A DNA stretch of 64,000 bases, from NCBI RefSeq assembly GCF_015350905.1, contig NZ_JADKRZ010000002.1, positions 124,001 through 188,000 of the forward strand, written 5' to 3'. This document shows, in pieces, positions 1 through 15,254 of this stretch. The translations under genes and the position numbers were made by a program. Source of the stretch: Curtobacterium sp. VKM Ac-2865. Its GTDB lineage: Bacteria; Actinomycetota; Actinomycetes; Actinomycetales; Microbacteriaceae. The notes under the pieces are model-generated. The model did no database searches and was not told where the DNA came from. It saw only the letters and a program-made list of their open reading frames with translations. Each line of letters opens with the position of its first letter. The first letter of the stretch is position 1.

Positions 1-2
1 GC

Positions 3-68
3 ACCGTGACGGTCTCGGCGACGGGCGACGACGGACCACTCGGCAGTGCCACGGTGACGTACCGCTGA
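3..68 (+). CDS. C-terminal end of an unidentified protein (partial)
   Basis: An open frame enters from the left edge and stops at TGA 66-68. It encodes about 21 residues ending GSATVTYR, rich in Thr, Val, Ser and Gly. Alternating T/V residues suggest a beta-rich, possibly secreted C-terminus, but this is too short to assign. It is convergent with rpoC and the two are separated by a strong hairpin, which fits a gene end. The rest lies outside the window. Confidence 0.4.
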   Translation, partial: TVTVSATGDDGPLGSATVTYR

Positions 69-135
69 CCGGGACACCGCGCGCCGACGCCGGCTCAGAC
101 CCAGGAAGGGCGCGACCCAGGGAGGGCATGACGCA

Positions 136-173
136 GGAAGGGCCCCGCATCCAGGTGGATGCGGGGCCCTTCC
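136..173. terminator. Bidirectional intrinsic terminator between the left-edge gene and rpoC
   Basis: A perfect 17-bp inverted repeat (136-152 with 157-173, arm GGAAGGGGCC-like, rich in G/C) has a 4-nt loop AGGT. It lies between two convergent genes, 50 bp past the rpoC stop. There is no long T tract on either side, which is usual for high-GC actinobacterial terminators. Confidence 0.8.
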
Positions 174-221
174 GTCAGACCGACCGGCTCAGGTGGCTGG
201 TGTCCAGCCGCCTGCGCCTGC

Positions 222-4103
<3,882 letters not shown>

Positions 4104-4150
4104 TGTTCTTCTCTCTTGCTGAATTCGAAACGTTGTCGGGCGGGGCGGGA

Positions 4151-7639
<3,489 letters not shown>

Positions 7640-7888
7640 GGGTTTGACCTCCGGTAGGCCCCGTCGGGCCGATACTGACGAGCAGCATGTAGGTGAGTGG
7701 ATTGAACGCCGACGACCCCACGAGAACACGCGGTCATGCACCATCCGAGTGAAGGCGTTGCATGTGCGATGATCTGGGTGAGCGGGACCTGCCGACATGT
7801 GCGGGTCCGGCTGCACCAGGCGGAGTCCTTCGAGGACTTTCGGTCGACCGCAATATGACGACGCGGATGCCAGGGAGCGCGAACAGTC
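7640..7888 (-). promoter_or_regulatory. Untranslated leader of rpoBC
   Basis: No gene is convincing in the roughly 400 bp between rpoB and the next gene; the open frame running upstream of rpoB lacks family similarity. Counting from the predicted promoter, the rpoB mRNA would carry a leader of about 240 nt. A small hairpin (AGTCCT / AGGACT, near 7824-7838) and the palindrome CGGTCGACCG are the only structures seen. A leader this long could host growth-rate control, but I recognise no known RNA family. Confidence 0.45.
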
Positions 7889-7918
7889 ATCATATGCAGT
7901 GGTCACACGTGCTGTCCA
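7889..7918 (-). promoter_or_regulatory. Predicted rpoBC promoter
   Basis: On the minus strand TGGACA (7913-7918) is followed after 18 nt by TATGAT (7889-7894). Each hexamer differs at one position from the sigma70/SigA consensus. It is the best match upstream of rpoB. Confidence 0.55.
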
Positions 7919-7926
7919 GTCCTGGC

Positions 7927-7956
7927 TTGACCAAGATCGCCGGGGCCGTGTATAAG
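7927..7956 (+). promoter_or_regulatory. Candidate promoter divergent from rpoBC
   Basis: TTGACC (7927-7932), an 18-nt spacer and TATAAG (7951-7956) lie back to back with the predicted rpoB promoter. No + strand gene follows. A transcript would run antisense into the membrane-protein gene at 8037-8618. It may be chance or drive an antisense RNA. Confidence 0.25.
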
Positions 7957-8036
7957 CACGAGCACGTCGTCACTGCTCCCGCCGACTGCTCCCCCGCGAT
8001 CGCCGTCCCGCCGCGGTTCCGGAGACGACCAGCCGC

Positions 8037-8618
8037 TCAGCCGAGGCGTTCGCGATCGACGCGCACCGACCCTCCCGGCTGACCGGTCAGACCGGCCAGC
8101 GCACGGAACGCGTCCTCTGGACGACGCGTCCTGACGAACGTGGTCCGGCCCCGGTCGTCCGTGAGCTCGATGCCGAGACCCGGTGTCAGCAGCAGCGCGC
8201 GCACCCCGCGGCCGATCCGCAGGCCGATGCCGCCGAAGGTGGTCGCGTCGGCCTCGACCAGACGTGCCCGGACGATCCGGCTGCGCTGGATCCGGCGCGG
8301 CGGCAGCGGGCGGAAGTGCAGGGTGACGTGCCGGTCGGTGACGGTGAACCCGGCACGCGCGAGCAGGAGCAGCAGGCCGACGGTCACGGCGACCAGGCCC
8401 GGTACCAGGAGTGCGACCTCCGGCGCATCCCCCGGCCAGGCGAGGACGGCCGCCGACAGGGCGATTCCGGCGCCGAGGAGGGCTGCGCCGACGGCACGCA
8501 TCCAGAGCGGCGCCGCCTCGCGGTCGGCGTGGAACGGCCGGGAGGCTCGGCTCAGCTCCGTCGATCGGCTCGCGGTGGCGCGACGGGTCGTCTGGATGCT
8601 CATGGTGTCGGCGGACAA
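8037..8618 (-). CDS. Membrane protein with two TM helices and a PH-like C-terminal domain
   Basis: 193 aa. Two adjacent hydrophobic helices (about residues 45-95) lead into a soluble beta-rich segment (TVTDRHVTLHFRP, then later GRTTFVRTRRPEDAF) that resembles the bacterial PH-like domains of actinobacterial membrane proteins. The function is unknown. The TTG start at 8618 is preferred because AGGAG lies 6 nt upstream; an in-frame ATG five codons later (8603) has no ribosome-binding site. It is transcribed towards rpoB and reads through the rpoB upstream region. Confidence 0.65.
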   Translation of the reverse strand: MSADTMSIQTTRRATASRSTELSRASRPFHADREAAPLWMRAVGAALLGAGIALSAAVLAWPGDAPEVALLVPGLVAVTVGLLLLLARAGFTVTDRHVTLHFRPLPPRRIQRSRIVRARLVEADATTFGGIGLRIGRGVRALLLTPGLGIELTDDRGRTTFVRTRRPEDAFRALAGLTGQPGGSVRVDRERLG

Positions 8619-8898
8619 GTGGGTCTCCTGGGGCATGCGGTCCTGGGCGTGGGGCACCCAGGACGCGGTGTGTTCGAGGTCGGAGCGCGCTGGCGCATGC
8701 CGACGGCGCGGGCGCTGCGGCGCGACCCGTGGGTGGCGGCAGTGGGGGTGCGCGCCACGGTCTGCCGGATGCGGACCCACCGGGAGTGACTCCGGGGGTC
8801 GACGCGCTCGGCGGACGACCTGGAGACGATACGTCGCGTGGCTTGGCGTTCACTGTCCGTTCATGTGGACGCATGCACCCCAGACCGGGGGGGCGACG

Positions 8899-9546
8899 TC
8901 AGCGCAGGACGAGGGCGACGGCCGCGGCGCGGGAGCGCACCCCGAGCTTCTGGAACAGCTGGTTCACGTACGACTTCACAGTCGGCACCGTCAGGAACAG
9001 CTCCGCGGCGATCTCGGGGTTCGTCCGGCCGTCGGCGATGCGCTCGAGCACGTCGGCCTCCCGCGGGGTGAGCTCCGGGAAGCGCTCGCGGACCGACACC
9101 GGTGTCGGTGGTGTCGGGATCGCCGGGGTGGCGAGCGCGGCGACGAGCCGGGCCCCGACCGCTGCGTCGAAGGTCGACTGGCCGGACGCGACCGCCCGGA
9201 TCGCCGTGGCGATCTCCACGCGGCCGGCGTCCTTCGTCAGGTAGCCGCGGGCACCGGCGCCCAGGGCGGTCATGATGGAGGCGTCGTCGGCGAAGGTCGT
9301 CAGCACCAGGACTGCGACCCCGGGGTACGCCGCCGTGATCTGCGCGGTGGCGGTCGGGCCGTCGACCACCGGCATGCGCAGGTCCATGAGGACGACGTCC
9401 GGCACGTGCTCGGCCACGAGGGCGACCGCCTCGGCACCGTCGGCGGCCTCGCCCACGACCTCGAGGTCCGGCACGAGCGACAGCACCGTCACCAGACCGT
9501 CGCGGACGATGGCCTGGTCGTCGACGACGAGCACGCGGATGCTCAC
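8899..9546 (-). CDS. NarL/LuxR-family response regulator
   Basis: A two-component response regulator of 215 aa. The N-terminal receiver has acidic residues at DD (10-11), the phospho-acceptor Asp in MDLRMP (about 55), a Thr in VLTTF and a Lys in LTKD. The C-terminal LuxR-type helix-turn-helix starts at LTPREADVLERIADG and includes TVKSYVNQLFQKLGV. The GTG start overlaps the kinase stop (GTGA), so translation is probably coupled. It is likely phosphorylated by the adjacent HisKA_3-type kinase. Targets are unknown; its own operon is a common one. Confidence 0.92.
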   Translation of the reverse strand: MSIRVLVVDDQAIVRDGLVTVLSLVPDLEVVGEAADGAEAVALVAEHVPDVVLMDLRMPVVDGPTATAQITAAYPGVAVLVLTTFADDASIMTALGAGARGYLTKDAGRVEIATAIRAVASGQSTFDAAVGARLVAALATPAIPTPPTPVSVRERFPELTPREADVLERIADGRTNPEIAAELFLTVPTVKSYVNQLFQKLGVRSRAAAVALVLR

Positions 9547-10751
9547 GCGGTGGCCTCCGTGCCGGACGGCGACACGGGCAGGTGCATCGCGACGACGAAC
9601 GTGTCGTCGGTGCGCTCCGCGCGGATCGCGGCGTCGTCGCCGAGCTCAGCGAAGCGCTCGCGCATGCCGACGAGCCCGTGTCCGGGGTCGGCCAGGGGGT
9701 TCGTGACCACGACGTCGACGGACCCGGTCGGGTCGCTCCGCACCACTCGGAGCGTGACCGGACGGCCGGGAGCGTGGCGGCGGGCGTTGCTCAGGGCCTC
9801 GCGGGTGGCGGCGACCACGGCGGCACGGTGGGCCGGGTCGAGTGCGGCCAGGGTGAGGTCACCGTCGACGTGCAGTTCGCCGCCGAAGGACCGGTGGGCG
9901 TCGACGAGGGGCGCGAGGCCGGTGGCGGTGGTCGCCGTGGTCGTCGCCGGCCGGGAGGCTCGGTGTGGCTCCGACCCGTCGGTGGCGGTAGGTGCCGGGT
10001 CGTCCTCGCGCAGGGCACGGACCGCGCGCCGTGCCTCAGCGAGACCGTCGACCGCGAGGGTGCGGGCGTCGGCAGCACGGCGGGTGGCGTCCTCGACGCG
10101 GCCGGCTTCGAGCAGGGCCTCGACCGCGTCGAGCTGCAGCACGAGGCCGCCGAGGGAGTGCGCGAGGACGTCGTGGACGTCCCTGGCCGCCCGGGATCGG
10201 TCCGCCAGGAGCTCGGCACGCTGCTGGTCCCGCTCGGCCTGGCGCGCCTGGAGCTCGGCGAGCCGGACCTGTCGGCGGCTGAAGCCGACCAGCACGCCGA
10301 GCACGAGACCACCGCACGCGGCGAGGACGAGCGCGACGGGGGCCCGCTCGAGCGTGGCGACGCCGGCGATCTCGACGATCGCCACGAGCACGGCGACGGT
10401 GCCGGTCCAGACGGGCAGGTCGGCGCTGGCCTGCAGGGCGACGATGCCGATGATGACCGGCACGAGCAGGAGCGCGTCGGTGGGGACCACGACGAGGGCC
10501 CCGGCGACGACCATCACCACCGCGACGGCGAACCCGGCTCGGGAGGAGCGCACGACCTCACGCCCGATCCAGGCGGCGAGCGCCAGGCCCCCGACGGTCC
10601 ACACCCACGCGGGGTGGTGCAGGGCGAGGCCGTTGCGCACGAACCAGAAGGTGACGGCGACGACCCCGACGGCGGTGAGCCCCCACCCGAGACGCGAACG
10701 CGACCGGCCCCGGGTGAGGTCGGTCGGCTCGACACCGGAGAGGAGGGTCAC
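9543..10751 (-). CDS. Sensor histidine kinase (NarL-partner, HisKA_3 type)
   Basis: 402 aa. Five to six N-terminal membrane helices (about residues 20-170) have almost no extracellular loop, so an intramembrane or membrane-stress signal is likely. A coiled segment and the HisKA_3 dimerisation motif (RAARDVHDVLAHSLGG, His near 210) follow, then a HATPase domain with an N box (REALSNARRHA) and a G box (GHGLVGMRER). The start is GTG 10751, overlapping the stop of the upstream membrane protein by 4 nt. It ends overlapping the response regulator by 4 nt, so the three genes form one coupled operon. Confidence 0.92.
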   Translation of the reverse strand: MTLLSGVEPTDLTRGRSRSRLGWGLTAVGVVAVTFWFVRNGLALHHPAWVWTVGGLALAAWIGREVVRSSRAGFAVAVVMVVAGALVVVPTDALLLVPVIIGIVALQASADLPVWTGTVAVLVAIVEIAGVATLERAPVALVLAACGGLVLGVLVGFSRRQVRLAELQARQAERDQQRAELLADRSRAARDVHDVLAHSLGGLVLQLDAVEALLEAGRVEDATRRAADARTLAVDGLAEARRAVRALREDDPAPTATDGSEPHRASRPATTTATTATGLAPLVDAHRSFGGELHVDGDLTLAALDPAHRAAVVAATREALSNARRHAPGRPVTLRVVRSDPTGSVDVVVTNPLADPGHGLVGMRERFAELGDDAAIRAERTDDTFVVAMHLPVSPSGTEATA

Positions 10752-11248
10752 CGGACCATCATGCCGCTGGTGCGGGACGGGATGCGCTGGTCGACGACGA
10801 GTGCCCGGGCGGCCCGGTTGACCGCGAGCATGAGCAGGACCGCGCCGGTCGAGCTGAGCAGGTGCGCGCCGAGGTGGCCGCCGAGGACGTCGATGCCGAT
10901 CCGGACGACGATGAGCGCGATCCACAGCACGGCGCCCGCTGCGCCGGTGCGGGACTGCAGCGTCCGGCCCTTGTCGTCGGGGGTCCCGACCGTGCGGAAG
11001 CGGGTCAGGCTGCCCATCGCGAGGCCGAGGCCGACGGACACGAGCGCCTCGATGCCGAGGAACACGACGTCGGTCGTGCCGATCGTCGCCGTGGACTGGG
11101 CGAGGACGACGATCCCGACGACCGCCATCACGAGGGGCATGCGCCAGATGCGGGCGGGGTCGAGGTACTGCCACGTCGCCTGGCGCCAGGCCAGGAAGCC
11201 GACGAGCGCCAGGCCGATGACGATGTTCGCGAGCAGTTGAGCCGACAT
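10748..11248 (-). CDS. Small multi-pass membrane protein, first gene of a two-component operon
   Basis: 166 aa with about five hydrophobic helices. It begins MSAQLLANIVIGLALVG, with GGAAGG 8 nt before the ATG. The layout resembles CcdC/DUF1453-like proteins, a weak assignment. Its stop overlaps the kinase start by 4 nt (GTGA). It may be a sensing partner of the kinase, or the target that the system protects. Confidence 0.7.
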   Translation of the reverse strand: MSAQLLANIVIGLALVGFLAWRQATWQYLDPARIWRMPLVMAVVGIVVLAQSTATIGTTDVVFLGIEALVSVGLGLAMGSLTRFRTVGTPDDKGRTLQSRTGAAGAVLWIALIVVRIGIDVLGGHLGAHLLSSTGAVLLMLAVNRAARALVVDQRIPSRTSGMMVR

Positions 11249-11378
11249 GGTGTGCGCCTTCCGAAGTGTCCGGCGGGGGTTCCCTGCCGGTGGTTCCATC
11301 GTTCAACGGACGGCTCCGCGGCCCCACCACCCAGGGGTGGTGACCGGGGTGGGGATGTCGGTGGTGTTCCATGGACCC

Positions 11379-12221
11379 ATGGGTGATGCGTTCGACGGGT
11401 TCAAGCTCGGTGCGGGGTTCTCGGTGATCGAGCCCGACCGGCACCGGCCGGGGTCCTTCACGCTGGTGGTCGACGGCACGCCCCAGTCCCACGTGGACCT
11501 GGAGGACCCGACCCACCTGGCGTTCGAGTACATCCGGCGGATCGGGCACGCCATCGACCTGCTGCCACCCGGACCCATCACCGCGCTGCACCTCGGCGCT
11601 GGTGCCCTCACGCTCCCCCGGTACGTCGCCGTGACCAGGCCGGGCTCCCGGCAGCAGGTGGTCGAGCTCGAGCGCGACCTCGTCGACCAGGTGCGCGAGG
11701 TGCTGCCGTTCCCCCGCGGGGCATCGATCCGCGTGCGGTACGGCGACGCTCGCGAGGTCCTCGGCAAGCTGCCGAACGGGCTGCACGGCACGGTCGACCT
11801 CGCCGTCGTGGACGTCTTCGGCGGTTCGCGGATCCCGGCGCACGTGACGAGCGTCGAGTTCTACCGCGAGGTCGCCGCGTTCCTCTCCCCCACCGGGATC
11901 GTCGCGGTGAACGTCGCCGACGGTGCCGGCCTGGCGTTCGCCCGTGGGCAGGCGTCGACGCTGCAGTCCGTGCTGCCCTCAGTCGCAGCGGTCGCGGACA
12001 CCGGCATGCTCAAGGGCCGGCGGTTCGGGAACATCGTGCTCCTCGGCTCGCCGACCGACCTGCCCGTGGCCGACATGCCGCGCCGGTACTCCTCGGACCC
12101 GATGCCGGCGAAGGTCGTGTACGGGGCCGAACTGCGGGCGTTCATCGCCGGGGCGCCCATCGTCACCGACGCCACGGCGGTCGCGTCGCCGGAGCCGAAC
12201 CGGTCCGTCTTCGGGGCGTAG
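11379..12221 (+). CDS. Spermidine-synthase-like methyltransferase-fold protein
   Basis: 280 aa, Rossmann-fold protein of the polyamine synthase / SAM-methyltransferase superfamily. A glycine-rich nucleotide loop (LHLGAGALTLPRY) is followed by an acidic residue at the end of strand 2 (VVELERDLV). The VVDVFGG segment sits where spermidine synthases carry their catalytic Asp. It lacks a decarboxylase neighbour, so polyamine synthesis is not supported and the substrate is unknown. An alternative in-frame ATG lies at 11355; neither has a strong ribosome-binding site. It is divergent from the two-component operon. Confidence 0.7.
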   Translation: MGDAFDGFKLGAGFSVIEPDRHRPGSFTLVVDGTPQSHVDLEDPTHLAFEYIRRIGHAIDLLPPGPITALHLGAGALTLPRYVAVTRPGSRQQVVELERDLVDQVREVLPFPRGASIRVRYGDAREVLGKLPNGLHGTVDLAVVDVFGGSRIPAHVTSVEFYREVAAFLSPTGIVAVNVADGAGLAFARGQASTLQSVLPSVAAVADTGMLKGRRFGNIVLLGSPTDLPVADMPRRYSSDPMPAKVVYGAELRAFIAGAPIVTDATAVASPEPNRSVFGA

Positions 12222-12317
12222 CCCACCGGCGCTCTCGGGCAACGGGACGGTCGCGCTGCCAGGATGGACGCTGGACGACCGCGCAGGTGCGCGACCGAAC
12301 GAGACGGGGAAGCCCTC

Positions 12318-13040
12318 ATGACGAACGACGACCGGAGCAACGACGACCGGCCTCGCTACGGCGAGCGCATCACGCCGGACTCGACGCCGCAGTACGGCGA
12401 GCAGCAGCAGTACGGGCAGCAGCAGGGCCAGCAGTACGGCCAGCAGCAGGGTGACCAGTACGGGCAGCAGTACGGCCAGCAGCAGCAGGGCGGCCAGTAC
12501 GGGCAGCAGCAGGGCCAGCAGTCGGACGCCCCCTCGTGGGGCGGCCAGCAGCACCAGCCGCAGCACCACCAGCAGCAGTACGGGTCGGCCCCGGCGTCGA
12601 CCGGCGGCCCCGCGTGGCAGCAGCACCACGAACCCGTCACGAAGAAGCCGACCGTGGGCCGCATCGCCTTCGTCGCCTCGGTCGTCGCACTCGTCCTCGG
12701 CATCATCGGTGGGTCGATCCTCGGCACCGCGCTCGGTGCCACCGGCGTGATCCGCGACCTCCTGCAGAACAGCGGCGGCACGAGCCCGTCCGACCAGCAG
12801 GAGCTCCAGCGGCAGCTCCAGGAGTCGATGATGAACTCCGCGAACGGTGGCCAGTTCGCCATCGGCAGCGTCTTCATGTGGGTCGCCACGCTGTTCGGGG
12901 TATGGGGCATCGTGCAGGGCATCGTCGCGATCGCCACCAAGCGCGGCCGGCGCTGGGGTGTCTTCGCGATCATCCTCGCCGTCGTCGCCGTCATCGTGGC
13001 GTTCGTCGTGTACATCGGGATCGCCGTCTCCAGCTCCTGA
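12318..13040 (+). CDS. Gln-rich low-complexity membrane protein
   Basis: 240 aa. The first 110 residues are a cytoplasmic low-complexity tract of YGQQQ/QYGQ repeats, ending in a His/Gln patch and a Lys-rich boundary (EPVTKKPTVGR). Three hydrophobic helices follow (about 117-140, 183-203 and 212-235), with a short Gln/Ser-rich loop between the first two. DUF4190-like membrane proteins of actinobacteria often carry such tails. The function is unknown. The ATG is preceded by GGGGAA. A strong hairpin follows the stop. Confidence 0.7.
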   Translation: MTNDDRSNDDRPRYGERITPDSTPQYGEQQQYGQQQGQQYGQQQGDQYGQQYGQQQQGGQYGQQQGQQSDAPSWGGQQHQPQHHQQQYGSAPASTGGPAWQQHHEPVTKKPTVGRIAFVASVVALVLGIIGGSILGTALGATGVIRDLLQNSGGTSPSDQQELQRQLQESMMNSANGGQFAIGSVFMWVATLFGVWGIVQGIVAIATKRGRRWGVFAIILAVVAVIVAFVVYIGIAVSSS

Positions 13041-13053
13041 CCCGACCCGCCTT

Positions 13054-13090
13054 CGAAGGCCCGTCCCGCACTGTGCGAGGCGGGCCTTCG
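13054..13090 (+). terminator. Intrinsic terminator
   Basis: CGAAGGCCCG (13054-13063) pairs with CGGGCCTTCG (13081-13090). An inner helix CGCAC / GTGCG sits inside. It lies 14 bp after the stop of the Gln-rich protein gene. Confidence 0.8.
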
Positions 13091-13139
13091 GCGTGTGGCA
13101 GCGGTCACTCCCGGGTGAGCCCGGTTACCCTCGACCCTG

Positions 13140-13979
13140 ATGTCCAACCCGCCCGAAGACCGCCAGCACCTCGACCGGGACGACCGCGCCCGGGAACCGC
13201 GTCACGCGGCCCCCGGAAGCGCGAGCGTCAGCCCCGGCAGCACCTTCGCGCCCATCAGTCTGCGGCCCGCCGTCGACGTGCAGGCCGTGCAGGACCGCCT
13301 CCGTGACCTCGGCCAGAGCCGCAGCACGGACGCCCTCGCCGAGCGCGCCGAGCTGATGCGGCTGCTCGGTCGCCTCGACGAAGCACTCGTGCTGGCCGAG
13401 GAGGTCTTCCGCCTGACGATGTTCACGGGGGAACGCTCCGACAAGGTCGCCGCCCGCATCCGTCGCGCCCACGTCCTGCACGACCTGGGTCGCCACGAGC
13501 GCGCGGCGAGCGAGGCCGCCATGGCCCGCGACACCGCCACGACCGAGGAGTGGCCAGAGCTCGAGGGCGCCGCCGCCGAGATCGAGGGCTGGTCCCTGTT
13601 CGAGCTCTCCCGCTTCGACGAGGCCCGCGAGGTCCTGGCCCGCTCGTACGAGGCCTTCCGCGCTGCCGGTGCTCCGTCCGAGCGCACCGACGCCCTGCGC
13701 ACCGCGGTCGAGGCCGCCATGCGTGCGTCGATCGCCCAGCCCACCGCGGCCGGCGCGAAGGACCGCGACGCCGCCGACCGTCCCCGGACGGCCCGTGAGG
13801 TCGCCGCCCGCCGCGAGACCGACCCGGTCACCCGCGTGGCCGAGCCGGTCAAGGAGGTGCCGCCGATCCGTCGCCGGGTCCTCGGTGCCCCCGACGCTGC
13901 CCGCACCGAGGGCGACAGCATCTGGGGCAAGCTGACCGGGCGCTCGGACCGCTCGCGCTCCACCGACACCGACCGGTGA
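13140..13979 (+). CDS. TPR-like helical protein of unknown function
   Basis: 279 aa. The central part (about residues 45-200) is Ala/Leu/Glu-rich and alpha-helical, with repeat-like blocks (LMRLLGRLDEALVLAEEVF, then VLHDLGRHERAASEAAMA) that read as degenerate tetratricopeptide repeats. The N-terminus and the charged C-terminus are probably disordered. A TACCCT -10 box ends 8 nt before the ATG, so a leaderless mRNA is likely. Its stop overlaps the GTG of the next gene by 4 nt, so the two are coupled. No function is known. Confidence 0.75.
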   Translation: MSNPPEDRQHLDRDDRAREPRHAAPGSASVSPGSTFAPISLRPAVDVQAVQDRLRDLGQSRSTDALAERAELMRLLGRLDEALVLAEEVFRLTMFTGERSDKVAARIRRAHVLHDLGRHERAASEAAMARDTATTEEWPELEGAAAEIEGWSLFELSRFDEAREVLARSYEAFRAAGAPSERTDALRTAVEAAMRASIAQPTAAGAKDRDAADRPRTAREVAARRETDPVTRVAEPVKEVPPIRRRVLGAPDAARTEGDSIWGKLTGRSDRSRSTDTDR

Positions 13980-14452
13980 CCTCGCTCGACCAGGTCCGGG
14001 ACCGGGCCGAGGAGCTGCTGCGCCTGCACCTCGGCGGGGGCTCGTGGTCGTTCGGCTTCGACCACGCGAAGACCCGCGCCGGGCAGTGCGACTTCGCGAA
14101 GCGCCGGATCACGGTCAGTCGGCACCTGGCGGCACGGTTCTCCGACGAGGACGTCGAGCAGGTCCTGCTGCACGAGGTCGCGCACGCGCTGAGCGGTGCC
14201 CGTGCCGGACACGGACCGGCCTGGCGACGGACCGCCCGGGCGATCGGGTACACCGGGTCGCGGCTGCACGACGGGCCGATCGCCAGCGAGCTCGCGCCGT
14301 GGGTGGGGACGTGCCCCGCGGGCCACGAGCACTACCGCTACCGGACGCCGACCAGGCCCCTGGCGTGCGCGAAGTGCTCCCGGCGGTTCGACGAGCGCAA
14401 CCTCATCACGTGGCGTCGACAGCACGAGCAGGCAGAGACACTGACCCATTAG
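13976..14452 (+). CDS. SprT-like zinc metalloprotein
   Basis: 158 aa. The signature is HEVAHALSG (HExxH, about residue 65) followed by a downstream His (GHGPAWRRTA), as in SprT/Spartan-like metalloproteases. A C-terminal zinc ribbon follows (CPAGHEHYRYR, then CAKCSRRF). In eukaryotes Spartan degrades DNA-protein crosslinks; in bacteria the role of SprT is unproven. The GTG start overlaps the previous stop (GTGA). Confidence 0.85.
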   Translation: MTSLDQVRDRAEELLRLHLGGGSWSFGFDHAKTRAGQCDFAKRRITVSRHLAARFSDEDVEQVLLHEVAHALSGARAGHGPAWRRTARAIGYTGSRLHDGPIASELAPWVGTCPAGHEHYRYRTPTRPLACAKCSRRFDERNLITWRRQHEQAETLTH

Positions 14453-14524
14453 CCTGGCCGGATGCACCCCTCCCGGACCCGGCAGCACGATCCGCAGGTC
14501 ACCTACTAGCCTGGCCGGATGCAC
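14450..14524 (+). repeat. Direct duplication of a promoter and start codon
   Basis: An 18-bp block, TAGCCTGGCCGGATGCAC, occurs exactly at 14450-14467 and 14507-14524 (period 57). Each copy holds a -10 box (TAGCCT) and, 6 nt later, an ATG. The second copy starts the CGNR gene. The first opens a 15-codon frame (14462-14509) that stops at a TAG lying inside the second -10 box. Similarity continues weakly after the block (GGCAGCAC and ATCCGCA recur), pointing to a decayed duplication. Confidence 0.8.
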
Positions 14525-15214
14525 ACGGGGCAGCACATCCGCACGGACTCGGGCTCGTCGTGGTTCTTCGACGCCGGACGGATCGCGCTCGACTTCGCGC
14601 ACACCGGTGGCTTCGCCGACGACCCCGACGGCCGGCGCCCCAGGTCACGGCTCGGCGAGCTCCTGATGACGCCCGCCGACCTCGACGAGTGGCTCAGCGA
14701 GCACACCGAGCCCATCGACGTCGGTGCGAACGCGCGGGAGCTCCAGGACGCCCGCGCCCTCCGCGCCGCCATCGGCCGCCTCGCGGTCGCGGCGGCCCCC
14801 GCACCGGCCGCGTCCGCGGCGGACCGGGCCGCCGTGGCGGCGGGCCTCCGCGCCGGCGGCGGCCGGACCCGGCCCACGCCCGACGACATCGACACCGTCA
14901 ACCTGTTCGCCGCCCTGCCGGACGTGCCCCCGAGCCTCCCGGGTGGACGGCGCCGAGCCGGCGCGAACCGTGTGCGACTCACCCAGGCACTGTCGAGCGT
15001 CGCCCGTGACGCCGTGTCCCTGTTCACCGAGGTCGGCTTCGACGACGTCGAGGCCGACGGCCGACCCACCCGGCTGAGCCGGTGCTCGGCGCCGGACTGC
15101 GGGCTGGTGTTCTACGACTCCTCGCGCGGTGGCACCCGGCGCTGGTGCGCGATGCAGCGCTGCGGCAACCGCGCCAAGGTCCGCGCACACCGCGCCCGTC
15201 GCGCGGCCGCCTGA
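14519..15214 (+). CDS. CGNR zinc-finger / ABATE-domain protein
   Basis: 231 aa. The N-terminal ABATE domain, a putative stress-induced ligand-binding region, includes FFDAGRIALDFAHTGG. The C-terminal zinc finger has the family signature: Cys in RCSAPDCGLVFYD, then WCAMQRCGNR. Proteins of this family are predicted DNA-binding transcriptional regulators. The TAGCCT -10 box ends 6 nt before the ATG, so the mRNA is probably leaderless. The final codons and stop are duplicated downstream (15183-15250). Confidence 0.88.
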   Translation: MHTGQHIRTDSGSSWFFDAGRIALDFAHTGGFADDPDGRRPRSRLGELLMTPADLDEWLSEHTEPIDVGANARELQDARALRAAIGRLAVAAAPAPAASAADRAAVAAGLRAGGGRTRPTPDDIDTVNLFAALPDVPPSLPGGRRRAGANRVRLTQALSSVARDAVSLFTEVGFDDVEADGRPTRLSRCSAPDCGLVFYDSSRGGTRRWCAMQRCGNRAKVRAHRARRAAA

Positions 15215-15250
15215 GCCGGCGCACACCGCGCCCGCCGCGCGGCCGCCTGA
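15183..15250 (+). repeat. Tandem duplication of the CGNR gene end
   Basis: A 32-bp block (15183-15214), which includes the last ten codons and TGA of the CGNR gene, is repeated at 15219-15250 with a single T to C change. The period is 36. The second copy is untranslated. Confidence 0.85.
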
Positions 15251-15254
15251 CGCC

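Noticed and set aside
7640-7906. N-terminal extension of RpoB by 89 residues
   Set aside because: No family similarity; TTG 7639 has a perfect ribosome-binding site and the conserved N-terminus.
14462-14509. 15-codon gene
   Set aside because: It arises from the duplicated start region and has no independent support as a protein.
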